A DNA stretch of 64,000 bases from Vibrio gelatinilyticus (GTDB taxonomy: Bacteria; Pseudomonadota; Gammaproteobacteria; Enterobacterales; Vibrionaceae), in the NCBI RefSeq assembly GCF_022836845.1, contig NZ_JAJNNZ010000009.1, positions 62,001-126,000 of the forward strand. The letters run 5' to 3'. Made by a program: the position numbers and the translations under genes. The notes under the pieces are model-generated. The model made no database searches. It saw nothing but the letters and a program-made list of their open reading frames with translations, and was not told the DNA's origin. This document shows positions 54,577 to 61,341 of the stretch, piece by piece (position 1 is the stretch's first letter; each line of letters opens with the position of its first letter).

Positions 54577-55755
54577 ATGAAGAAAGTCGCATTTATTACT
54601 CCAACCTACCCTGTTCTTAGTGAGACCTTCATCAGAACGGAGGTCGAGTGTATTCAAAGTTGTGGGCACGATGTATGTGTGTTGACTTTTGAGCGAGAGC
54701 ATATGGACATTGAAGCGAATTATGACATTGCGGAGATCGGAACATCGATACCCTGGCATTATCTATATAGTTTCTCTCCTGTCGGCGTCAGACAGGCTTT
54801 CGCCTTCGTGTCGTCACAGACTTCTTTGCCCAAACGATCATTGTTTTACTATGGACTGCAGCTTGCGTTGCAAATGCGTCAGCGTAAGGTTGAACATGTT
54901 CACGCTCACTTTGGGCAGCATACGGCAGCGCATGCCATTGTCGCTTCAAAGCTACTTGGTATTAGCTGTTCATTTGTCGGTCATGGCCATGATGTTTATG
55001 AATACTGTTTCGATATGGTTAGCAAAATCAGTTTTAGTGATTTTGTTGTCGCCGTTTGTCAGGATATGAAGAATGACTTTAAGCGTATGTACCCAGGAAA
55101 CATCAAGTTACTTCACTGCGGAGTAAAAACTGAGACGTTTCCGCTGGCTTCCAAAACAACATCGGAAGAGCTTCGTCTGGTTTTTGTAGGACGGCTGGTG
55201 GAAACAAAAGGGGTGCACTATCTGCTTGAGGCTCTGCACTCTTTAAAGCATCAATTCCTGTTTACGCTCGACATAATTGGAGATGGTGAGCAAAAAGTGC
55301 AGTTAGAGCAGCAAATGGAACAATTGGGCCTTTCGTCACGCGTACGATTTTTAGGCGTTAGACCTCATCACTGGGTAATTGAGAATTTGCAGCATTATGA
55401 TTGTTTGGTTGCGCCTTTTTGTTTTTCAGAAACAGGTTGCGTCGATACGGGCCCGCTGGTGCTTAAAGAGGCGATGGCAGCGGCAACGCCCGTCATTACG
55501 ACTAATATTATGGGTTGCAAAGAAATAGTGACCGAAAACAGTGGTTTTTTGGTAGACGAGAAAGACACGCAACAACTGGCTAGTGCGATAAGAAAATTCG
55601 CCAAGCTTGAAACCTGGGAGAGAAGCATTATGGGCAATGTTGCTCGATTGAGAGTCCAGCACTCATTCGATGCGTATCGCCAAGCGAAGCAGCTTTCTCG
55701 TTGGATAGAGAAAGCCCACTCTAAACCGCCAGTGCAGACCAAAATAGCGGGTTAA
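54577..55755 (+). CDS. family-4 glycosyltransferase (GT-B fold)
   Basis: 392 residues from ATG 54577; there is no strong ribosome site, and an upstream TTG at 54556 is unlikely. GT4 features: FITPTYPVLSETFIRTEVEC, FVGRLVETKGVHYLLEAL, IGDGEQKVQLEQQMEQLGLS, RVRFLGVRPH and the donor site VLKEAMAAATPVITTNIMGC. Adds sugars to a surface glycan. Diverges from the flippase/GT2 pair and probably works with them. Confidence 0.88.
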   Translation: MKKVAFITPTYPVLSETFIRTEVECIQSCGHDVCVLTFEREHMDIEANYDIAEIGTSIPWHYLYSFSPVGVRQAFAFVSSQTSLPKRSLFYYGLQLALQMRQRKVEHVHAHFGQHTAAHAIVASKLLGISCSFVGHGHDVYEYCFDMVSKISFSDFVVAVCQDMKNDFKRMYPGNIKLLHCGVKTETFPLASKTTSEELRLVFVGRLVETKGVHYLLEALHSLKHQFLFTLDIIGDGEQKVQLEQQMEQLGLSSRVRFLGVRPHHWVIENLQHYDCLVAPFCFSETGCVDTGPLVLKEAMAAATPVITTNIMGCKEIVTENSGFLVDEKDTQQLASAIRKFAKLETWERSIMGNVARLRVQHSFDAYRQAKQLSRWIEKAHSKPPVQTKIAG

Positions 55756-55890
55756 TTATTCAGTACGGCAACAACGGAATTTACAATGTAAAGGGAGAGG
55801 GTAGTTAAAGCACCTTACATTCGTCATGATCGCGCCATCAAACATAGAAGGTGAATGGTGACAGCGCGAGTCTAATCACAGTGCAATAAG

Positions 55891-56241
55891 CTATTTTTTT
55901 TTGTTCATCATATTGGCAAGATTTGCAAACGGGTTGTGAGTTGCTGTTTGATGATCGTCAGGTCTAGCGACGGGATCAGCGCCATAGAGATCGTGATCTG
56001 TGTACTTAGAGTGTTCATGATCGTGACAATACAGGCACAATAGCTCCCAGTTGCTCCCATCTTCAGGGTTATTGGTGTGATCGTGATCTTTGTGGTGAAC
56101 GGTAAGTTCACGAAGATTTGAATAGACGAACTCTCTAGCACAGTTACCGCAAACCCATGGATACAGTTTCAGTGCTTTCTCGCGATAGCCACTTTCTTGA
56201 CGAGCATAGGCTGCGCTGGAGCCGGTATAATCAGAAGACAT
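55891..56241 (-). CDS. HNH-nuclease-like protein (YajD family)
   Basis: 116 residues. The HNH zinc fold is seen as CGNCAREFVYSNLRELTVHH, KDHDHTNNPEDGSNWELLCL and YCHDHEHSKY with two CxxC pairs and catalytic His residues (VHHKDHDH). The length and layout match E. coli YajD. It may be a DNase or a regulator of nucleic-acid processing; no partner is nearby. Promoter region 56242-56300. Confidence 0.87.
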   Translation of the reverse strand: MSSDYTGSSAAYARQESGYREKALKLYPWVCGNCAREFVYSNLRELTVHHKDHDHTNNPEDGSNWELLCLYCHDHEHSKYTDHDLYGADPVARPDDHQTATHNPFANLANMMNKKK

Positions 56242-56561
56242 AGTGATTCCTGTGTGATGATCGGAAATTGATTTACTATTTTATTTTACCATAATTGATG
56301 GTACCCATCGTTAGTGACCGTCTATAGATTGACTAGCTGATCACACATTGCCAATCCAAGATTATTGTAATGACAGAGTGGGGCGATTTTGGAAGCTGAC
56401 TTAATCATCTGTTGATGTTCTTACTAAAAACGCTCAGAATGGCGCACTTTTTAAGGAAACGTTGTCTCGACGAAGATTTACCGTACAAAATGACATAGCG
56501 AGACTACACTCCTACTATTGGCTGATAAGGCCACACCGATATACTTTACCGAGAGCTATTT
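56242..56561. other. 320-base divergent promoter region
   Basis: It lies between the HNH gene (minus) and the helicase gene (plus). No gene or hairpin with a T-run is seen. It should carry the promoters of both, and perhaps a long 5' leader for the helicase mRNA. Confidence 0.45.
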
Positions 56562-57959
56562 ATGAGTTTTGATTCCCTTGGGCTATCTGCACCAATTCTT
56601 CGCGCTATCAAAGAGCTGGGTTACGATAAACCTTCTCCTGTTCAAGAAAAAGCCATTCCAGCAATTATTAGCGGTAAAGACGTGATGGCGGCAGCGCAAA
56701 CAGGAACCGGAAAAACGGCTGGTTTTACACTGCCATTATTGGAGCGTCTTAGCCAGGGGCCTAAGGCACAAGGTAATAATGTCAGAGCGTTAGTTCTTAC
56801 ACCAACGCGAGAGCTTGCGGCACAAGTTCATGGCAGCGTAGTAAAGTACGGGATTCATTTACCGACAACGTCAGCCGTAGTATTCGGCGGCGTTAAGATT
56901 AATCCACAGATGATGAAACTTCGTAAAGGTTGCGATGTACTGGTGGCGACCCCCGGTCGTTTAATGGATTTATACAGTCAAAACGCGGTGAAATTTTCTC
57001 AATTAGAAGTATTGGTCCTTGATGAAGCCGACAGAATGTTGGATATGGGCTTTATCCGAGATATTAGGAAGATACTGGCACTTTTACCAAAGCAGCGCCA
57101 AAATCTATTGTTTTCCGCAACATTCTCAAATGAAATCCGCCAATTGGCTAAAGGATTGGTAAATAACCCCATTGAAGTGTCAGTCAATCCACCGAACTCT
57201 ACCACTAAGTTGGTTGAGCAAAGTATTTTCGTGACCGATAAACGCAAGAAAGCGCCATTGTTAGCCAAATTGATCCACGATGGTGACTGGCAGCAGGTGC
57301 TTGTGTTTAGTAAAACCAAACATGGTGCGAATAAATTGGCGCATTTTTTGGAGTCGAATAACATTTCGGCGCTCGCGATACACGGCAACAAGAGCCAGAA
57401 CGCCAGGATCAAAGCACTAGACAATTTTAAAACAGGACAAGTTCGTGTTTTGGTTGCCACTGATATTGCTGCGCGTGGTTTGGATATTCCTCAACTCCCG
57501 CAGGTGGTTAACTTTGACCTACCGCACGTGTCAGAAGACTATGTACACCGAATTGGGCGAACTGGCCGTGCTGGTGAGACAGGAAAAGCGATTTCGCTTG
57601 TGTGCGCAGACGAAGCAAGTGAGTTATTCTCGATCGAACGACTGATAGGAAAGCTGTTGCAACGTCATGAACTTGCTGGCTTTGAGGCCGTCAATAAGGT
57701 TCCTGAGTCGAGATTGGACACGCGTCCTATCAAACCTAAGAAGCCGAAAAAGCCGAAAGTTGAGCACAGCGATGGCCAACGCTCTGGTGAAAATGCTAAA
57801 GGTCACAAACCAGCAGGCAAGAATAAGCGCCACTTCGGCAAACCGGGCGGCAATGGTCAAAACACCGGTGGTTCACAAAAAGGAAGTGGTGGAGCTAAGA
57901 CTAATGCACGTTCTGGTGGCCCACGCCGTGCAAATAATGCGGCAAAAACAACAAAATAG
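56562..57959 (+). CDS. DEAD-box RNA helicase, RhlE-like
   Basis: 465 residues. Motifs in order: Q motif ([10 protein letters not shown]), Walker A AQTGTGKT (45-52), PTRELA (81-86), DEAD (154-157), SAT (in LLFSATF), and [13 protein letters not shown] in the second RecA domain. The C-terminal tail (about 385-465) is rich in Lys, Pro, Gly and Ser, low complexity, as in RhlE. It unwinds RNA in ribosome assembly or decay. Monocistronic, followed by a strong terminator. Confidence 0.93.
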   Translation: MSFDSLGLSAPILRAIKELGYDKPSPVQEKAIPAIISGKDVMAAAQTGTGKTAGFTLPLLERLSQGPKAQGNNVRALVLTPTRELAAQVHGSVVKYGIHLPTTSAVVFGGVKINPQMMKLRKGCDVLVATPGRLMDLYSQNAVKFSQLEVLVLDEADRMLDMGFIRDIRKILALLPKQRQNLLFSATFSNEIRQLAKGLVNNPIEVSVNPPNSTTKLVEQSIFVTDKRKKAPLLAKLIHDGDWQQVLVFSKTKHGANKLAHFLESNNISALAIHGNKSQNARIKALDNFKTGQVRVLVATDIAARGLDIPQLPQVVNFDLPHVSEDYVHRIGRTGRAGETGKAISLVCADEASELFSIERLIGKLLQRHELAGFEAVNKVPESRLDTRPIKPKKPKKPKVEHSDGQRSGENAKGHKPAGKNKRHFGKPGGNGQNTGGSQKGSGGAKTNARSGGPRRANNAAKTTK

Positions 57960-57983
57960 CGTCTATTTGTGACCTTTAGCAGA

Positions 57984-58013
57984 AAAGCGCTACCATATTG
58001 GTAGCGCTTTTTT
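57984..58013 (+). terminator. Rho-independent terminator after the helicase
   Basis: Arms AAAGCGCTACC and GGTAGCGCTTT with a 5-base loop (ATATT) are followed by TTT. It lies 24 bases past the helicase stop. Confidence 0.92.
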
Positions 58014-58068
58014 ACTTTTGTAGATTAGAGTAAATACATGTATTTACACTCAATCACAAGGAAAGGAT

Positions 58069-58503
58069 ATGAGAAATCTCGAACAATGGCTTAATGCCTA
58101 CGCTGAAAGCCATACCCATAAAACCAATCGGAAGATACACAAAGTTGCTGTTCCTGGTATTTACCTGTCGATAGTCGGCCTAATTTGGTCTATCCCCCCG
58201 CTGGTCATCGGTACCATTAGTATTAATTGGGTATGGTTGGCATTGTTTCCGGTGCTGATGTTTTATTCGGTACTTTCTCGTTCTGTTTTATTTCAAATGG
58301 CACTGTTCTCTTTTGCATGTTTAGCCATCATAACCTTTATGGCTAGAATGCAGTGGCCAGTGCTGACGATTTCTATAGCGTTATTTGTTGTACTTTGGGT
58401 ATGTCAATTTATCGGTCATAAAATTGAAGGGAAAAAGCCGTCTTTTTTTGAAGATATTTTGTTTTTGCTGATCGGCCCAATTTGGGTGTTTAGACAAAAA
58501 TAA
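58069..58503 (+). CDS. Mpo1-like (DUF962) membrane protein
   Basis: 144 residues with four hydrophobic segments. The N-terminus EQWLNAYAESHTHKTNRKIH and the C-terminal QFIGHKIEGKKPSFFEDILF match the Mpo1/YGL010w family, in which the His residues bind iron. The yeast protein is a dioxygenase acting on 2-hydroxy fatty acids; bacterial function is not established. AAAGGA precedes the ATG. It lies just upstream of the qrr promoter. Confidence 0.83.
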   Translation: MRNLEQWLNAYAESHTHKTNRKIHKVAVPGIYLSIVGLIWSIPPLVIGTISINWVWLALFPVLMFYSVLSRSVLFQMALFSFACLAIITFMARMQWPVLTISIALFVVLWVCQFIGHKIEGKKPSFFEDILFLLIGPIWVFRQK

Positions 58504-58593
58504 CCTGTCAGTGGTGACCCGAAATTGCATACTGTCTCACCATCGTTGATTAGTGACCTGTCGCATATTAGCGAGTACCGAACGCCTATTCTT

Positions 58594-58653
58594 TTGCAAA
58601 ACGCAAAGATTGCGATAGCATTTTGCGACTGCATTGCTCTTTTGCAAATGCAA
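58594..58653 (+). promoter_or_regulatory. LuxO-type enhancer boxes upstream of qrr
   Basis: TTGCAAAACGCAA (58594-58606) and TTGCAAATGCAA (58642-58653) follow the TTGCA-N2/3-TGCAA pattern of LuxO sites, with a degenerate copy near 58622. They lie 70-130 bases upstream of the sigma-54 promoter. LuxO-phosphate activates qrr genes from such enhancers at low cell density. Confidence 0.8.
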
Positions 58654-58723
58654 TAAGTGCTTTGTTTCATTCAATAGCGATGTAAATTCAATCAATAATA
58701 GCGTTTTTTAAAGATTTCAAAGT

Positions 58724-58738
58724 TGGCACGGTGTGTGC
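58724..58738 (+). promoter_or_regulatory. sigma-54 (-24/-12) promoter of qrr
   Basis: TTGGCACGGTGTGTGC has GG at -24 (58725-58726) and GC at -12 (58737-58738), ten bases apart as required by RpoN. It lies 12 bases before the expected first base of the RNA. Confidence 0.9.
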
Positions 58739-58749
58739 ATTAATGAAAG

Positions 58750-58859
58750 TGACCCTTATTAAGCCGAGGGTCACCTAGCCAACTGACGTTGTTAGTGAAC
58801 CTTTATTTTGTTCACAAATGTATATAGCCAATCACAGATATTGTGGTTGGCTTTTTTTT
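58750..58859 (+). ncRNA. qrr: Qrr quorum-regulatory small RNA
   Basis: The RNA starts TGACCCTTATTAAGCCGAGG and contains the conserved core GTCACCTAGCCAACTGACG and GTTGTTAGTGAA that defines Vibrio Qrr RNAs. The 3' end is a terminator with arms AGCCAATCACA and TTGTGGTTGGCT and eight T. A sigma-54 promoter and LuxO boxes lie upstream. With Hfq, Qrr RNAs control luxR/hapR-type regulators and luxO by base pairing. Which paralogue (qrr1-5) it is cannot be told; luxO is not in the window. Confidence 0.96.
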
Positions 58860-58917
58860 GTCTGTAGCTAGGGAAGGAAGGAAATGTCGCTTCCGCTTCC
58901 TTTGCTTCTTTTTCCTC

Positions 58918-60426
58918 TTACTTATCGTAACAGCTAGGCTTTCTCGGGCAACTGGCGCCACGTGAACAAATCAGACGAGCTTCTCCTTCAATCCCCCTTT
59001 CAATCCAATTGATGTTGAGAATTTTAGCGATGGTGGTCAGATCTTTCTTGATAGTACGTGGTATCAGTACGCTTCCCCCTCCATTTACACAAGAGCGTTT
59101 TAACTCATTTGCAATATCCAACGCATTTCCACCTTGGGCTTCGATGGCTGGATTGAGATCGATACCAGCACAGAGCACTCGATTGTTTCCGGCAGGATCG
59201 GTCATATTGATCGACTCACAGCAGTAAATTCTTGGCTCATCGCCAACATCTAAAATGGAAATCTGAGCCGAACTACCAGCTTGTGGTTCCGAAAGTCTGC
59301 GGAAAACTGCCCAGTGTTGGCAAGGATCGTTAACCATACGCATGTTACCCCATGGTAAAGGGATACCATTGCCACGATAGACGGCTTTTAGTTTTCCTGG
59401 ACCATAGGCATCAAAATAGTGCCAATGAGGGTAAGGTGAGACGACAGTCATTCTACGCATGGCGACCGATGGAGACACGCCCGCTTTTTTATGAACGTCA
59501 ATTTCATACCCGTTTCTGTCAAGTAACTGCCGGAATGGCACCTTTGGACAGAGCAGAGCACCGGCAAAAAAGCTCGACTCAAAATCACGCCACGCCTGCA
59601 AAATATCCTGAGAGTTCAAAGCAGAGCTTGACTGCATCGTGCCGGACTCTTCCCAGCCACTTTGATGACCGACAGACAACACGCTTTTTAGCCCCTCTTC
59701 GCTGTGCAAGACACGATGACCAATATACACCGCCAGATCGTATTTAAGACGAGTTGGGTAGGCTTTAAGGATCTCATTTAAGTATATTGTACCGGGAGGC
59801 TCAAAAAAGGAAGTTACCAGCTGCTTGGCGTTGACGCCAAGTTCATCGACAACATCTTTTGGGGTGCGGTTTACCCATTGAATCGTCATACCTAAATCAC
59901 GGGCAATATCAATAAGATCTTCGATAGATAGGTTTAGCCTTTTGAGGCCAACATCTTCCGCTGCGCGCTCTAGATCGGGGAAATGGTTTTGTAGGCTTTC
60001 TTGATGAGCTCGGATCAACAGATGAGCGAATTGCCTACCAGATATCCCGGCCTGAGAGAGCGTTTCAGGTATGGCGATTTGTAATATTTCATTTGAGAAC
60101 AAAAAGCTTGGCTCCAGTGCCATACCGCTAATACCGCCTCGGTTCCCGCGTACTGGAGTGATTTCTTCCTGTTCTGGTTCATTGTCGAGAAACCAGGCTG
60201 GGTCTTTTTGAAAAACTTCGGCGATTACTTCAAGCATATCAATGCTCGGTACGCGCTTACCACGTTCGATCATCGATAGGTAGGAGACCGATGGCGCGTA
60301 TTCTGGGTTGACGCGAATACAGCGTGCCGACAGATCTTCCATTGTTAAGTGGTTGCGCTTACGCAAATTTCTTACTTTCGTTCCCAAAAAATGGGATTGG
60401 CGAATCAGGCTTTTTGACAGAGGCAT
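58918..60426 (-). CDS. large XRE-family regulator (ScfR/DUF3612-like)
   Basis: 502 residues. N-terminal XRE helix-turn-helix (about 12-75, LRKRNHLTMEDLSARCIRVN, SYLSMIERGKRVPSIDMLEV). A long C-terminal part (about 100-500) follows and contains a possible metallopeptidase-like region and a cysteine-rich end (CSRGASCPRKPSC). It resembles the short-chain fatty-acyl regulator type and Vibrio proteins I recall as DUF3612. It diverges from the gene at 60580. The effector is unknown. Confidence 0.75.
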   Translation of the reverse strand: MPLSKSLIRQSHFLGTKVRNLRKRNHLTMEDLSARCIRVNPEYAPSVSYLSMIERGKRVPSIDMLEVIAEVFQKDPAWFLDNEPEQEEITPVRGNRGGISGMALEPSFLFSNEILQIAIPETLSQAGISGRQFAHLLIRAHQESLQNHFPDLERAAEDVGLKRLNLSIEDLIDIARDLGMTIQWVNRTPKDVVDELGVNAKQLVTSFFEPPGTIYLNEILKAYPTRLKYDLAVYIGHRVLHSEEGLKSVLSVGHQSGWEESGTMQSSSALNSQDILQAWRDFESSFFAGALLCPKVPFRQLLDRNGYEIDVHKKAGVSPSVAMRRMTVVSPYPHWHYFDAYGPGKLKAVYRGNGIPLPWGNMRMVNDPCQHWAVFRRLSEPQAGSSAQISILDVGDEPRIYCCESINMTDPAGNNRVLCAGIDLNPAIEAQGGNALDIANELKRSCVNGGGSVLIPRTIKKDLTTIAKILNINWIERGIEGEARLICSRGASCPRKPSCYDK

Positions 60427-60579
60427 TTTGTAAAATTCACATTGTAAAATTTTTGTTGTGAAATTGTAGTCAAAAAAAGGCTAGTCTACATATACACAAG
60501 ATCACAAATTAGAAAATAATTTAAACAGTTGTTTGGAATATTTACTCTACAAAGACGAAAAGCGGTAAGAGGGAAGACT

Positions 60580-61152
60580 ATGAACATGCTAACTTTTGAT
60601 AAAACAGAAATTCACAAAAACCATTCTACTTTTATCGCTGAAGCCGTCTTTGCTGTGGAAATGGTCAAAGCCGATGAGCAGATTGAAAAACAAAAAATGG
60701 CCAAGCAGTTGCTCGATACACTCTTTCCTTTGGAAAACGGCTCACACGAAGATGTCGTCAGTTATGAGATTGATTATCGCCACGTGATGGCTTATTTCAA
60801 AGACGGTCATCATAGTGGGTTAAAAAGGGCACGTCATTTTGTCGCTTATGTAGGAGAAAAGTGCCATCCCGAATCAATTTTGTTTAGAGACGAAAGCGGC
60901 ACTCATGTTGAAGTGATGATAGGTAGACGCAAAGGTACCGGTCGTGTTGAACTTGTCGATATCCAAGATATTCAATTGGAAACTTGTACCACCTTTGGGA
61001 AAGTGGAGGGTGACTGTGCTTCGGGGATCCGTCATTGGGTTAGTTTAGTAAAAGGTGATGAGAGTGGGCGTCCAAGAGCCTGCAGTGAAGATAAAGAATA
61101 CACGGCTAAAAATGGTGATGATTACAACCTAGGCTATAGTTTTGCCTTCTAG
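60580..61152 (+). CDS. unknown cytosolic protein
   Basis: 190 residues from ATG 60580 (AGAGGGAAG upstream). I do not recognise the family. The N-terminal half is helical (HNHSTFIAEAVFAVEMVKAD) and the C-terminal half is beta-rich (GTHVEVMIGRRKGTGRVELV). No signal or membrane segment. It is divergent from the XRE regulator, which may control it, and is followed by a strong terminator. Confidence 0.72.
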   Translation: MNMLTFDKTEIHKNHSTFIAEAVFAVEMVKADEQIEKQKMAKQLLDTLFPLENGSHEDVVSYEIDYRHVMAYFKDGHHSGLKRARHFVAYVGEKCHPESILFRDESGTHVEVMIGRRKGTGRVELVDIQDIQLETCTTFGKVEGDCASGIRHWVSLVKGDESGRPRACSEDKEYTAKNGDDYNLGYSFAF

Positions 61153-61226
61153 GCAACGATGTAGCGTTAGCGAATGAATATCGATGACAACTACAAATTA
61201 ATCCAATGTCGTATGCAACACCATTT

Positions 61227-61255
61227 AACCCTCTATTGAATAGAGGGTTTTTTTT
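61227..61255 (+). terminator. Rho-independent terminator
   Basis: Arms AACCCTCTAT and ATAGAGGGTT with a 3-base loop are followed by seven or eight T. It lies 75 bases after the unknown gene at 60580. Confidence 0.92.
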
Positions 61256-61341
61256 GCATTTTAATTGCACAGGGTCTTGGTGGATAAAGTAAATTTGCCT
61301 GCATATACTTTACGCCAGTGTTGTTGAGTGAGTAGAGATCA

